Positions 47,677-56,699 are shown, numbered from the stretch's first letter. The stretch: DNA of 64,000 nucleotides from JACCTH01 sp035253825 (GCA_035253825.1 DATFBM010000041.1:100453-164452), one strand, 5' to 3'. Notes: generated by a model from the sequence alone, not told the origin. Numbers and translations: made by a program.

Positions 47677-49243
47677 CGGTTCCCGTTTCTCCCCCCAGCG
47701 AAGCGTTGGGGCTAGTGCCGGCGGAGCCCGCGACGGGGTTGTCCCTCCACCATCCCGGTTTCGACTCCTCGAGGCGAAGGGGCCGACCTCCCAAGGCAAA
47801 GACGGCGATCAGGACGACCAGCGATACCGCGATCATGACCAGGGCAGCGAGAGCGTCGGGAGTCGGCAAGGCGTCATTGATTACCCGGATCAACAACGTC
47901 GCCACCAGCATCAACGGCAACGTGCGCACCACCGTGGCGGCGAGTGGTCGCCAGCGATCGGGGCGTCCCTGGGCCCAGATCACAACTAGGGCGATCGTGT
48001 AGAGCCACATCACGATCGAGCTGGCGATCGCCACGCCGGCGACTCCGGTCGCCTCGAACAAGGACAGCGAGAGAGGAATCGCGGCCGCGGTGGCGGCGGT
48101 GCCAACCAGAACCGGGAGCCACATCCGTCGGTGGGCGTAGAACCAGCGTCCGAGGACTTGGTGGATCCCCCAGGCGGGAATCGACAATGAGAACCAAGCC
48201 AGCAGCATCGCCACCTGGGCCGAATCGCCGGCCCCAAACCGACCCCACTCGTAGACCAACCGCACCAATGGGGCGGCGGCGCCGAAAAAAAAGGCCAGTG
48301 CCGCCATCGACACAAAGGTTGTGCCCCGCAGAGCCCTCAGTGTGACTCGATCGGTCCTTTGCTCGGCCCCGGAGGCCACCAGGCGGGCGAGAAATGGGTA
48401 ACTGGCCACGGCGGCAGCCTGAGCGATCAGACCGACCGGGACCATGTTCAGCATCCGCCCCAGGGAAAGAGCGGCGGCCGAACCGTCGGCACCGAGTTGC
48501 CCGAAGAGGCGGGGGAACTGCTCGTCGAGGACCGTCACCGACTGACCGATCATTAGCGGGAAGGCCAAAGTCAGATACGAACGGACCGCCGTCGAGCTCC
48601 CGGTTGTGATTCGCAGTCCCGCCCTCCGGGCCCCGATCCATTGCAGCACGAGGGTTCCCACCACAGCCCCTATCAATGCTCCCCAGATAAAGCCGGCGGC
48701 GCGGTTGGAGTCCTGGCTGGCTCCCGCCAGTCCGCCGATGATGATGCCGAGGTTGTAAATCACCGGGGCCAGAGCGGGATACAGGAAGCGTCTCTTTGAG
48801 TACTGGTACGCCATCAACAACGCGCCCAAGACGAAGGCCACCTGTGCCGGCAGGATGATCCGTGTCAGGTCGACCACTCGATCGAGGTCGGCTTCCCCCA
48901 GGGTTGGAAAGGCCACCCGGCAGACATGGTCGGCTACCAGCATCAGGACGACGGTGAGAATGATGATGGCGGATCCAACCCAACGGAATACCGCCGAGAA
49001 GTCTCGGTGCAGGGCATCCTCATCCCTTTCTTCGATCCTGCGTGCCAGGATCGGGACGAGGGTGATGCTGAGAAAACCGCCCGCCAGGAGATAGTTGAGG
49101 AAGTCGGGAACGACGAAGGCGAAGCGATATAGGTCGCCTTCCTGGCTAACCCCCAGCAAGGCGGCCAGCAACGTCTCTCGTCCTAGACCGAGGAGCCGGG
49201 AAACCAGGATCGACCCCGAGACGAGAAGAGCGGCGCCTCCCAT
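47639..49243 (-). CDS. murJ: MurJ/MviN-type lipid II flippase
   Basis: 534-residue polytopic membrane protein of the MOP superfamily with about 14 helices: SGSILVSRLLGLGRETLLAALLG, GDLYRFAFVVPDFLNYLLAGGFLSITLVPIL at the N-terminus, later WGIHQVLGRWFYAHRRMWLPV. Flips lipid II for peptidoglycan synthesis. ATG at 49243 has GAGAAG 10 nt upstream; a GTG at 49261 overlapping the PHP gene stop is an alternative. The last ~20 codons lie in a repeat-family-1 copy. Confidence 0.92.
   Translation of the reverse strand: MGGAALLVSGSILVSRLLGLGRETLLAALLGVSQEGDLYRFAFVVPDFLNYLLAGGFLSITLVPILARRIEERDEDALHRDFSAVFRWVGSAIIILTVVLMLVADHVCRVAFPTLGEADLDRVVDLTRIILPAQVAFVLGALLMAYQYSKRRFLYPALAPVIYNLGIIIGGLAGASQDSNRAAGFIWGALIGAVVGTLVLQWIGARRAGLRITTGSSTAVRSYLTLAFPLMIGQSVTVLDEQFPRLFGQLGADGSAAALSLGRMLNMVPVGLIAQAAAVASYPFLARLVASGAEQRTDRVTLRALRGTTFVSMAALAFFFGAAAPLVRLVYEWGRFGAGDSAQVAMLLAWFSLSIPAWGIHQVLGRWFYAHRRMWLPVLVGTAATAAAIPLSLSLFEATGVAGVAIASSIVMWLYTIALVVIWAQGRPDRWRPLAATVVRTLPLMLVATLLIRVINDALPTPDALAALVMIAVSLVVLIAVFALGGRPLRLEESKPGWWRDNPVAGSAGTSPNASLGGETGTASEPEVDPDAPA
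47685..47738. repeat. palindromic repeat family 1, copy at murJ 3' end
   Basis: GTTTCTCCCCCCAGCGAAGC then GTTGGGG and GTGCCGGCG, a shortened version of 41922-41986 in the same orientation on the plus strand, with core hairpin CCCCAGCG-AAG-CGTTGGGG. It is translated in murJ on the opposite strand as the Ser/Gly/Thr-rich C-terminal tail. Confidence 0.55.
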
Positions 49244-49257
49244 ACCCAGCGGTCTTC

Positions 49258-50088
49258 TCACGGGCGGAGCGCATCGAGCAGTCCCGCGGGCACCGAGAGG
49301 TTGCCGCGCCCGACTCCCAACTCGATGCCGGGCTTGAACGTTCCGTGGTAGTCGCTTCCCCCCGAGGGCAGCAGGCCGAACCTGGCGGCGAGCGCCGCAT
49401 AGCCCTCGCGTTCGATCGGCGAATAGAGAGGGCAATAGCACTCCATCGCCCGCAGGCCGGCCTCCCTCAGCCGCCGCAGGGTGGAGGAGACCTCCTCGGA
49501 GTTGTTGAGTCCAAGCGTGTGGGGATGAGCAAGGACCGGCACTCCACCGGATTCCAGGGCCAGGCGGATTCCCTCCTCGGGAGCGAGCCGCCAGCGAGGA
49601 CGGTAGGCGGGTCGTCCCCAGCCCAGGTAGAGGTCGAAGGCTTCGGCGATCGATTCCACATAACCCCGGCCGACCATGGCGGCGGCGATGTGGGGACGGC
49701 CCACCGACTCGCCTCCCGCCACGGTAGCCACCTCGTCGGTTCCGACCGGAAGGCCGAGGGAGCCGAGCATCTCGAGGATCTCGTTGTTGCGGGCGTTACG
49801 GGCGACGCGGATCTCTGCCAGACGATCTTGGAGCGGCCCCACTCCGGGGGGGAGGAAGAGCACCACCAGGTGCATCGCTCCCCCTTCCCAGGCAAGTGAC
49901 AGTTCCGTCCCAGGAATGAGCTCTATCCCGAGGCGGCTGGCTTCGGCGACCGCCGCCGGCACCCCTGATTGGGTGTCGTGGTCGGTGAGGGCGAGAGTGC
50001 TAACGCCAGCGGCAGCGGCTCGTTGCACCAAGGTGGCGGGGTCATCCGACCCGTCGGAGGCATTCGAATGGCTATGAAGGTCGATCAA
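49258..50088 (-). CDS. PHP-domain phosphoesterase (RNase AM/YciV-like)
   Basis: 276 residues. DLHSHSNASDGSDDPATLVQRA and LALTDHDTQSG (metal motifs), ELIPGTELS, GRPHIAAAMV, VPVLAHPHTLG and C-terminal PSGGSDYHGT. This is the layout of the 3',5'-nucleoside-bisphosphate phosphatase / RNase AM group. Precedes murJ on the same transcript. Confidence 0.87.
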   Translation of the reverse strand: MIDLHSHSNASDGSDDPATLVQRAAAAGVSTLALTDHDTQSGVPAAVAEASRLGIELIPGTELSLAWEGGAMHLVVLFLPPGVGPLQDRLAEIRVARNARNNEILEMLGSLGLPVGTDEVATVAGGESVGRPHIAAAMVGRGYVESIAEAFDLYLGWGRPAYRPRWRLAPEEGIRLALESGGVPVLAHPHTLGLNNSEEVSSTLRRLREAGLRAMECYCPLYSPIEREGYAALAARFGLLPSGGSDYHGTFKPGIELGVGRGNLSVPAGLLDALRP

Positions 50089-50096
50089 TCAAAGCT

Positions 50097-50855
50097 TCAG
50101 TCGAAGGTAACCGACTCGATGTAGACCGTCTCTGCAGGCCGGCTCCTCTCGTTTGATCCGCTGGCGGGCAAGCGGGGAACGGCGAGGATGGCGTCGATGG
50201 TCTCTTGTCCATCGGCCACGGTGCCGAGGACGGAGAAGGTATTGGTGAGCACCCGGGCATCAGGGCCGATCACGATGAAGAAATGACTGCCTGCGGTCCC
50301 GCCCCCGCTATTCGACATCGCCACCACGCCTTCGGAGTAGTCGAAGTCCTCCCCGGGAGGCTCGTCGGTCAACACATATCCGGGCGTACCGGTGCCATCG
50401 GCGTTGGGATCGCCTCCGTACATGGCGAAATTCTCGATGATCCGGTTGATGACCAGGCCGTCGTAGAAGCCCTCCCGACCGAGGAACACGAATGAATTGA
50501 CCGTCTCCGGGGCGTTCTCATTGAGATCGATCACGATCGGCCCACACGACGTCGAAATGGTGGCGGTGGCGGGAAGTGTGCCCTGCTCCTCGGGTTCCGT
50601 AAAGGTTCGCGGGATCCACTCGGGCGGTTGCTCGGCCCCACAAGCCGTGGGCTGACCGCGAAAGCCGGCATAGCCCGGCGCCAGTTGTTGATCGGCGGGT
50701 CCGAGGTTGATCAAAACGAGGATGGCCGCCAGCCCGATCCCGACGGCGATAGCGATGACTATGCGACGGCGGAACTCACGACGGGTGGCAGCCTTGCGCT
50801 CCTCCTCGCGCTTTTGGAGGCGCTGTTCCTTCTGGCGTTGGCGGCGATCAGTCAT
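50097..50855 (-). CDS. membrane-anchored cyclophilin-type peptidyl-prolyl isomerase
   Basis: 252 residues: a long basic cytoplasmic N-terminus (charged helix RRQRQKEQRLQKREEERKAA), one membrane helix (about 32-52), then an extracytoplasmic cyclophilin domain (about 95-252) with GPIVIDLNENAPETVNSFVF, YDGLVINRIIENFAMYGGDP, GSHFFIVIG and FSVLGTVADGQETID. Some usual residues (F-HR-I) are altered to INRII, as in other actinobacterial members. Acts on exported proteins. ATG at 50855 chosen as first codon of the basic segment. Confidence 0.87.
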   Translation of the reverse strand: MTDRRQRQKEQRLQKREEERKAATRREFRRRIVIAIAVGIGLAAILVLINLGPADQQLAPGYAGFRGQPTACGAEQPPEWIPRTFTEPEEQGTLPATATISTSCGPIVIDLNENAPETVNSFVFLGREGFYDGLVINRIIENFAMYGGDPNADGTGTPGYVLTDEPPGEDFDYSEGVVAMSNSGGGTAGSHFFIVIGPDARVLTNTFSVLGTVADGQETIDAILAVPRLPASGSNERSRPAETVYIESVTFD

Positions 50856-50944
50856 TTTCCGGGGTGAACCGGGCCGTAAGCTATTCATTGCAGCATCTGG
50901 TCCCCAAATTCCATCCTTCTCGACCCCTCGTGAGGTCTTCGTCC

Positions 50945-52177
50945 GTGTCCCTAATCGTTCAGAAGTTCGGCGGCACCTCGGTCGGCACTCCCGACCGGAT
51001 CAACGCCGTCGCTGATCGGGTTTGCGCGACCACCCGCTCCGGCCACGGCGTGGTGGCAGTGGTCTCCGCCATGGGCGATACCACCAATGACCTGATCCAT
51101 TTGGCGGAGGCGATCACCCCTGATCCCCCTGCCCGGGAGCTGGACATGTTGCTCACCGCCGGCGAGCGCATCACGATGGCCCTGCTGGCCATGGCGATCT
51201 CCGCCCGGGGTGTCGAGGCGATGAGCCTTACCGGCTCCCAGGCGGGAATCCTCACCGATGGCGTCCACGGAGCAGCTCGCATCCGTGAGATCAGGGGAGA
51301 TCGCATTCAGGAGGGGCTGGCCCGAGGCAAGGTGGTGATCGTTGCCGGTTTTCAAGGAGTTGACCCGACTTCGAAAGAGATCACCACCATCGGCCGCGGA
51401 GGATCCGACGCCACCGCAGTCGCCTTGGCGGCAACGCTTGGAGCCGACGTTTGCGAGATCTACACCGACGTCGATGGAGTCTTTGTCGCCGACCCGCGGG
51501 TTGTTCCCGCGGCGGTAAAGCTCGCTGAGATTTCGTACGACGAGATGCTCGAGCTCTCGGCTTCGGGAGCCGGAGTGCTAATGACTCGGGCCGTCGAGTT
51601 CGGGCGCCGATTCAATATCCCGATACACGTTCGTTCGTCGTTCAATGAGAATGCTGGGACTTGGGTCAAGGAGACCACCATGGAGCAAGCAATCATCTCC
51701 GGGATCGCGCACGATCGATCCGAGGCGAAAGTCACCGTGCGCGGGGTGCCGGACAAACCCGGCGTGGCTGCGGACCTCTTTGAGCCTCTGGCGGAGGGCG
51801 GGGTCAATGTCGACATGATCGTCCAGAACATCGGTCACGACGGCTCCACCGACATCAGCTTCACGGTGCCCAAGGCAGTAGTTACCCATGCCGCCGAGGT
51901 GACCACCAAGGTGTCGCATGGATTGGGTGCGCAGACCGTCGAAGTCGACGAAAACATTGGCAAGGTCTCACTGATTGGGGCAGGGATGAAGTCTCACCCC
52001 GGCGTGGCCGCGCGAGTCTTTCGGGCTTTGGCGGAGGCGGCGATCAATATCGAGATGATCTCGACATCCACGATTCGAATTTCGTGCATAGTGCGCGGCG
52101 ATGAAGTCGATGAGGCGGTGGCCGCCCTTCACCGCGAGTTCCAGCCCCCGCTGGTGGCCGAGGAGGTCGGGGCATGA
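50945..52177 (+). CDS. lysC: aspartate kinase
   Basis: 410 residues: LIVQKFGGTSVGTPDRI, VVVSAMGDTT-type region, IGRGGSDATAVALAATLGAD, YTDVDGVFVADPR in the kinase domain, then two ACT domains (about 265-400) for feedback control by Lys/Thr. First step of the aspartate pathway. GTG at 50945 begins MSLIVQKFGG. No lysine or SAM riboswitch is evident in the short upstream gap. The asd gene overlaps by 4 bp. Confidence 0.95.
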   Translation: MSLIVQKFGGTSVGTPDRINAVADRVCATTRSGHGVVAVVSAMGDTTNDLIHLAEAITPDPPARELDMLLTAGERITMALLAMAISARGVEAMSLTGSQAGILTDGVHGAARIREIRGDRIQEGLARGKVVIVAGFQGVDPTSKEITTIGRGGSDATAVALAATLGADVCEIYTDVDGVFVADPRVVPAAVKLAEISYDEMLELSASGAGVLMTRAVEFGRRFNIPIHVRSSFNENAGTWVKETTMEQAIISGIAHDRSEAKVTVRGVPDKPGVAADLFEPLAEGGVNVDMIVQNIGHDGSTDISFTVPKAVVTHAAEVTTKVSHGLGAQTVEVDENIGKVSLIGAGMKSHPGVAARVFRALAEAAINIEMISTSTIRISCIVRGDEVDEAVAALHREFQPPLVAEEVGA

Positions 52178-53145
52178 GCGATCGGAGGCTGGCGGTGGTG
52201 GGGGCCACCGGAGCCGTAGGCCGGACCTTGCTCTCGGTCTTGGAGGAGCGAGATTTTCCGATGGCGGAGTTGCGGCTCATGGCCTCCGCTCGATCGGCTG
52301 GCTCGAAGGTGACGACCCGATGGGGCGAGATCGAAGTCGAGGATCTGGAGTCGGCCGACCCGAATGGAGTCGACATCGCCATCTTCTCTGCCGGCGCCGA
52401 GCGCTCCCGCACCTACGCCCCCAGGTTTGCCTCCACCGGGGCGGTGGTGGTGGACAACAGTTCCGCCTTCCGGCGGGATCCGGCGGTGCCGCTGGTGGTG
52501 GCGGGTGTCAACGATCATGCTGTTACCGGCCACCAGGGAATCATCTCCAACCCCAACTGCACCACCATGGCCCTGATGGTGGCTGCGGGTCCACTCCACC
52601 GGGCCGCTTCGATCGAACGGATGGTGGCCACCTCCTACCAGTCGGTCTCGGGCTCCGGGCAGAGAGGCATGGACGAGCTGACCAACCAGCTCCAGGGCCT
52701 ACCCGCTACTGATCTCTACGTGCGTCCCATCGCCTTCAACGTCATCCCCTATGCGGGGACTGAAACCGAATCCGGTTATACGGACGAGGAGTGGAAGCTC
52801 GTCAACGAAAGCCGGAAGATCCTCGAGGCTCCCAACTTGGTGGTCGAGCCCACCTGCGTCCGGGTGCCGGTGATGGTGGGCCACTCGGTGGCCGCCACGA
52901 TGTCCTTTGCCCGTCCGATTAACCGCCAGGAGGCACTGGGGATCCTCGCGGATGCTCCCGGCGGGGAGCTGTGGCTCGACCGAGCGCCGACACCCCTTGA
53001 TGCCGCCGGAAAGGATGCGGTGCTCATCGGTCGGGTGCGTCAGACGCTCGGTGACCAGGGAGGCATCAACCTCTGGGTGGTCGGCGACAACTTGCGCAAG
53101 GGGGCGGCGCTCAACGCCGTGCAAATCGCAGAACTGATCAGCTGA
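52174..53145 (+). CDS. asd: aspartate-semialdehyde dehydrogenase
   Basis: 323 residues: NADP-binding VVGATGAVGRTLLSVLEER, catalytic Cys129 in SNPNCTTMALM, VATSYQSVSGSGQRGMDEL, and VRVPVMVGHSVAATMSFARPI with the catalytic His and Arg region. Makes aspartate semialdehyde from the LysC product. ATGA overlap with lysC; convergent 8-bp overlap with the CAP gene. Confidence 0.95.
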   Translation: MSDRRLAVVGATGAVGRTLLSVLEERDFPMAELRLMASARSAGSKVTTRWGEIEVEDLESADPNGVDIAIFSAGAERSRTYAPRFASTGAVVVDNSSAFRRDPAVPLVVAGVNDHAVTGHQGIISNPNCTTMALMVAAGPLHRAASIERMVATSYQSVSGSGQRGMDELTNQLQGLPATDLYVRPIAFNVIPYAGTETESGYTDEEWKLVNESRKILEAPNLVVEPTCVRVPVMVGHSVAATMSFARPINRQEALGILADAPGGELWLDRAPTPLDAAGKDAVLIGRVRQTLGDQGGINLWVVGDNLRKGAALNAVQIAELIS

Positions 53146-53800
53146 TCGAGGGAAAGGCGAATGTCTGCCAATCCTCGGGCGGAAGGAAGGGTGAGGCTCC
53201 GAGGAAGAGCGAGATGGTCTCCCCCAGGGAGAGGATGGCACCGAATCGAAGCACGGAGAGCGGAGCGGGCGGTGGGGGTTCGGTGGTCGTAGGAGTCACG
53301 GGAGCCGGCTGAGGCGCCGCCGCGGTTGGGGGAGGAGGGGGAGCCGTGGTTGGGGGAGGAGGGGGAGCCGTGGTCGGGGGCGGCGGGGGAGCAACGCTCT
53401 GAGTGGGGAGGGTGCAGAACACGATCGCCACCCACAGTCGCCCAGCAGAGTCCCTCGTTGCTCCGGTGCCCATGGCGTTCCACTTCGATTGCTGGATCAG
53501 CGTCCAGTGCGACGGGCTACTGGCAAAGGCGTTCATCACTGCGGCGACGTCGGAGCCGTAACCGATCACTTCCCCCGCCGCCGAGCAGGTACCGAGCAAC
53601 GGGCCGAGATCGGAGTGAACCAAGCTCTGGCCGCCGGCAATCCGGTTGGCAGCCGCCTGGGCGAAGCCATCGACAGTGGCCTCAATCACCAAATCGGGCG
53701 AGCGGACTGCGTTGACGGCGGCGCCGAGGTCGTCCGCTCGTGCCGGTAGCGCCACCAGCAAAACGAGCGCGACCGCGAAATATTTGACTCCGCGTCGCAT
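53138..53800 (-). CDS. secreted CAP/SCP-like domain protein
   Basis: 220 residues. Signal peptide (about 1-22, VALVLLVALPARA), then a CAP-like domain with ANRIAGGQSLVHSDLGPLLG, GEVIGYG and MNAFASSPSHWTLIQQSKWNAMGTGATRDSAGRLW-type sequence (about 90-125), then three TTAPPPPP-type tandem repeats (about 138-165) and a C-terminal hydrophobic stretch that could anchor it. Function unknown. Confidence 0.75.
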   Translation of the reverse strand: MRRGVKYFAVALVLLVALPARADDLGAAVNAVRSPDLVIEATVDGFAQAAANRIAGGQSLVHSDLGPLLGTCSAAGEVIGYGSDVAAVMNAFASSPSHWTLIQQSKWNAMGTGATRDSAGRLWVAIVFCTLPTQSVAPPPPPTTAPPPPPTTAPPPPPTAAAPQPAPVTPTTTEPPPPAPLSVLRFGAILSLGETISLFLGASPFLPPEDWQTFAFPSIS

Positions 53801-53909
53801 AGGGGGTCAGGCGACCCTAGGTCTTGCGGCCTACCAGGGGCAACTCAACACCCCACCCTCGGTGGCGGGTCGCGAAAAGCTTCCTTAGGCCTTCCCGCGC
53901 GCAGAGTGT

Positions 53910-54263
53910 CTAGTCAGCGACGAGAACTCGACGGAGATCCTGGGCGGTGAAGGGTTTGAGGACACTGGCATCGGCTCCGGCCCGCTTGGCCAGGAAGCGG
54001 TCGGCCGAACGGTCGAGCAGGAGGACGAGCCGGGTGGGTTCGATCTGGCCCATGGCGATCGCTTCCCGGAGGCGGCGCACAACGGCCATTCCTCCCATCG
54101 ACCCAACCTGCATGTCGATGAGCACCACCGCCGGAGGATGGTGCTGGGCGGCCTCCACCACCACCCTGGGATCGGCGTGATGGACGCTCCATTCCGAGCT
54201 CGGCAAAGCCGCGGCGACGTCGTTTCTCACCCATGCGGAATCCGCCACCAACAGCATTTGCAC
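53910..54263 (-). CDS. stand-alone receiver-like (CheY-fold) protein
   Basis: 117 residues resembling a response-regulator receiver: MLLVADSAWVRNDVAAAL, PAVVLIDMQVGSMGG with a central Asp at the phosphoacceptor position, LVLLLDRSADRFLAKRAGADASVLKPF with the conserved Lys-Pro. The first acidic pair is reduced to one Asp. No output domain, so it would act by protein contact. GTG at 54263 follows TACATT by 7 nt; ATG two codons later is possible. Confidence 0.7.
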   Translation of the reverse strand: MQMLLVADSAWVRNDVAAALPSSEWSVHHADPRVVVEAAQHHPPAVVLIDMQVGSMGGMAVVRRLREAIAMGQIEPTRLVLLLDRSADRFLAKRAGADASVLKPFTAQDLRRVLVAD

Positions 54264-54270
54264 GCAGGGC

Positions 54271-54276
54271 AATGTA
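54271..54276 (-). promoter_or_regulatory. -10-like box of receiver gene
   Basis: TACATT ending 7 nt before the GTG at 54263; no Shine-Dalgarno. Confidence 0.4.
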
Positions 54277-54374
54277 CCGGCCCATCCACGAACCCAGGGT
54301 TGGGGACCGCGTTGAGCGCGGATAACGGTCCGCAGAAGCAACCAGGAAGGTCCACCTAGTATCAGGCCGCCAAT

Positions 54375-54448
54375 CGGGACGTAGCGCAGTTTGGCAGCGC
54401 GCAGCGTTCGGGACGCTGAGGTCGCCGGTTCAAATCCGGCCGTCCCGA
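54375..54448 (+). tRNA. tRNA-Pro(CGG)
   Basis: 74-nt cloverleaf: acceptor CGGGACG/CGTCCCG, D arm GCGC...GCGC, anticodon stem CAGCG/CGCTG with loop TTCGGGA (anticodon CGG), T arm GCCGG-TTCAAAT-CCGGC, discriminator A. No encoded CCA. Stands alone between the receiver and cyclase genes. Confidence 0.95.
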
Positions 54449-54503
54449 CTCAGATTCGCGTCCCATGCATCGAGAGACCCGAGAGGGACTGACGCGAGCG
54501 GAT

Positions 54504-55697
54504 TCAGCCCGGCTGGTCGACGAGGAGATAGGTCGTCATCGGCCCTATTCCTTTGACTTCGATTTCCCGGGGCGCCAGTTGATAGCGATCTCTTATCAGT
54601 TCCATGGTTGAGGGGGCCAGCTGGATGCGTCCGGGCAGGCCCGATGACTCCATCCGAGACGCGGTGTTCACCGTTTCGCCCCACACGTCGAAGAGCATTC
54701 GCCGCTGACCGATGACGCCACCGATCACCGGACCGCTAGCTAGCCCTACGCGCAGCTCCAGGGGCTCTTTGGTGGCGTACCGCCAAGCGGTCATTTCGCC
54801 AATGACCGCTCGCGCCAGCTCAATCGCCGCAGCGGAATGGTCCGGCCGCGGATCAGGCGCCCCTGCCACTGCCATAAAGGAATCGCCCATCGTTCTGATC
54901 TTCTCCAGGCCATGAGCGATCGCCAGGGCGTCAAGCCGGGTGAAGAGGTCGTCGAGCAAACCCACGACTCGCTCAGGGTCGGTGCGTCTCGTCCATGGGG
55001 TGAAACCGACGAGATCCGCAAACAGGACCGTCGTCTCCGGATACGACTCGGCGATGTGTCGCTCACCCCGCTTCAGTCGAGAAGCGATGGTTGGAGGGAT
55101 CGCATTCATCAAGAGCTCGTCGACCCGGGTCTCCGCTTCTCGCCGACGCAGGTCGGTGTAGCGGAGCAACAGGAAGGTGATCGTGAGCGGGATAAGGGCG
55201 TTGAGAGCGTGGCCGAGTAACAGGAGCGGGTAGGGCGGCGGATCCCCTGCCCGCCGCACCAGTGGATCGACGGCCACCATCAAGACGACGCTTGCGATGA
55301 AGGCAAAGAACCACGCTCTGGCCCGATCCGGACCGAGCGCCATGATCGCGTATGCCGGGACAAGGAAGGCCCATACCAGACCAGGGCTCGAGCCAGTGAT
55401 GCCGCCGCCGACGGCCGTGGCGAGGGGCACGAAAACCGTTCCGGCAGCAATCAGGGCGACGACGTAACGTTCGAATCGCCGGGTCCGAGCCAGGACAAAC
55501 AGGTTGACCGCGCTGAAGGCCGAGAGGCCGAGCGCCAAGGGCCAGCTGAGAGGATGTCCCTGGGCTTGAATCGGAAGGGTCAGGGGAGCGACGATCGTCA
55601 CATACCCGGCGATGACGCCCACGCGCTTGCGAAGTCGTACCGCTTCATCATCGGCCTCTTCGGCAATCGCGATCAGGCGAAAAATGCGGCCCATCAC
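54504..55697 (-). CDS. membrane-bound class III adenylate cyclase
   Basis: 397 residues: about six membrane helices (about 28-178), then a cyclase homology domain (about 215-390). Catalytic features present: first metal Asp in VLFADLVGFTPW, Lys and second Asp in LEKIRTMGDSFMAVAG, FDVWGETVNTASRMES with substrate-selecting Asp and the transition-state Asn and Arg. It should therefore make cAMP. GTG at 55697 follows TACCAT by 8 nt; the adjacent ATG is an alternative. Confidence 0.87.
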   Translation of the reverse strand: MMGRIFRLIAIAEEADDEAVRLRKRVGVIAGYVTIVAPLTLPIQAQGHPLSWPLALGLSAFSAVNLFVLARTRRFERYVVALIAAGTVFVPLATAVGGGITGSSPGLVWAFLVPAYAIMALGPDRARAWFFAFIASVVLMVAVDPLVRRAGDPPPYPLLLLGHALNALIPLTITFLLLRYTDLRRREAETRVDELLMNAIPPTIASRLKRGERHIAESYPETTVLFADLVGFTPWTRRTDPERVVGLLDDLFTRLDALAIAHGLEKIRTMGDSFMAVAGAPDPRPDHSAAAIELARAVIGEMTAWRYATKEPLELRVGLASGPVIGGVIGQRRMLFDVWGETVNTASRMESSGLPGRIQLAPSTMELIRDRYQLAPREIEVKGIGPMTTYLLVDQPG

Positions 55698-55705
55698 CTT
55701 GCTTG

Positions 55706-55711
55706 ATGGTA
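55706..55711 (-). promoter_or_regulatory. -10-like box of adenylate cyclase gene
   Basis: TACCAT ending 8 nt before the GTG at 55697; no Shine-Dalgarno. Confidence 0.4.
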
Positions 55712-55775
55712 TGCGCCAACCCCAGCGGCCAGGAGTTGAACGCAGCTGCCCGGATCGGGCGCCCCTCGAGTCTTC

Positions 55776-56342
55776 TCAGATATATGCCAGAAGCGCTTCC
55801 AGCGGACGTGGAGCTCTCTCGGGGTCGAGGGCTTCGGCGAGCAGCGCTCCATAGGCGATCTTCCGTCCGGAGTGGGTGCCGAGGAACCTTCGCAGCTGGG
55901 CCTCGACGCTTCGTTGCCGCTGAGCCGGTTGGCGTTGAAAGATGCGGAAGGAGCCCATCTCACGCTGGGCTTCGACGACGTCCAGAACGGCGTCGGCGCC
56001 GAGCGAGCGGATCATCTCATCTTCAAGGTCGACGACACATACGAAAAAGCCCAGGCTCTCCATCGACTCCCGAGTCAGGTTGGAGCCCAGCCCGGCCTGT
56101 TCCAGTCCGCGGCGAAACTTGGGCTCCTCGCCTACATCGCAGAGGCCGGCCAGCTTGAGGTCGTCGCCGGGTGGACCCAGGCGACGGAGGTAGTGGCCGA
56201 CGTTGGTGGCCCCGCCCATGGAGAGAACCGAGATCCCCTCCGCGGCGAGGTTTCGGCCCCGGCGTCGGGCGAGCACCTCGACGGCGGCTTGATCGCTGGC
56301 TCCCTCGACCAGGACGAAAGTTTTGGGTGCGAGACCTGGCAT
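55776..56342 (-). CDS. stand-alone TOPRIM domain protein (OLD-like)
   Basis: 188 residues. TFVLVEGASDQAAVEVLARRRGR is the TOPRIM Glu motif as in OLD-family nucleases; GISVLSMGGATNVGHYLRRLG and LAGLCDVGEEPKFRRGL supply the later acidic motif (Asp-x-x-Glu). No ATPase domain is attached, unlike OLD proteins. Basic C-terminal half. ATG at 56342 follows CAATAT by 8 nt; the longer frame to 56555 covers the opposite DUF6582 gene. Possibly a nucleotidyl-transferase/nuclease; function not established. Confidence 0.68.
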   Translation of the reverse strand: MPGLAPKTFVLVEGASDQAAVEVLARRRGRNLAAEGISVLSMGGATNVGHYLRRLGPPGDDLKLAGLCDVGEEPKFRRGLEQAGLGSNLTRESMESLGFFVCVVDLEDEMIRSLGADAVLDVVEAQREMGSFRIFQRQPAQRQRSVEAQLRRFLGTHSGRKIAYGALLAEALDPERAPRPLEALLAYI

Positions 56343-56350
56343 GACCCCCG

Positions 56351-56356
56351 ATATTG
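56351..56356 (-). promoter_or_regulatory. -10-like box of TOPRIM gene
   Basis: CAATAT ending 8 nt before the ATG at 56342; weaker match to TAnnnT. Confidence 0.3.
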
Positions 56357-56418
56357 GAACAGCTCGCCGATTGAATGCCTTCCACCGGGGGTAACGAGCT
56401 GGTGTCGGAAGGAGAGAG

Positions 56419-56694
56419 ATGGCCAGGAAGACCTGGAAACCCCACACCGTGCACGGCGAGCTCGATACCGACAAGCGCGACGACCTGCCTGACAGCGTTT
56501 TTGCTTTCCCCAAGTTGCGGAAAGAGCCGTTGACCGATGCCAGCCATGTTCGCAACGCGCTCGCCCGCTTCGATCAAGTGGAAGACGCCACCGATGCCGA
56601 GAGGGAGCAGGCCTTTGCCAACATCAAGGCCGCGGCCGAGCATTACGACGTTGAGATCGAGGCTGAATCCTGGAAGGACCTCGGCAAGCCGTAA
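56419..56694 (+). CDS. DUF6582-type small protein
   Basis: 91 acidic residues containing LPDSVFAFPKLRKEPLTDAS and HVRNALARFDQVEDATDAE, a block I recall from DUF6582 proteins, also seen near phage and stress loci. Function unknown. Strong AAGGAGAG Shine-Dalgarno. Divergent from the TOPRIM gene. Predicted soluble, helical. Confidence 0.7.
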   Translation: MARKTWKPHTVHGELDTDKRDDLPDSVFAFPKLRKEPLTDASHVRNALARFDQVEDATDAEREQAFANIKAAAEHYDVEIEAESWKDLGKP

Positions 56695-56699
56695 GCAGT

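Noticed and set aside
53310..53400. DNA tandem repeat GGGGGAGGAGGGGGAGCC type as mobile repeat
   Set aside because: It encodes the Pro-rich PPPPPTTA linker of the CAP protein in frame and is explained by protein repeats.
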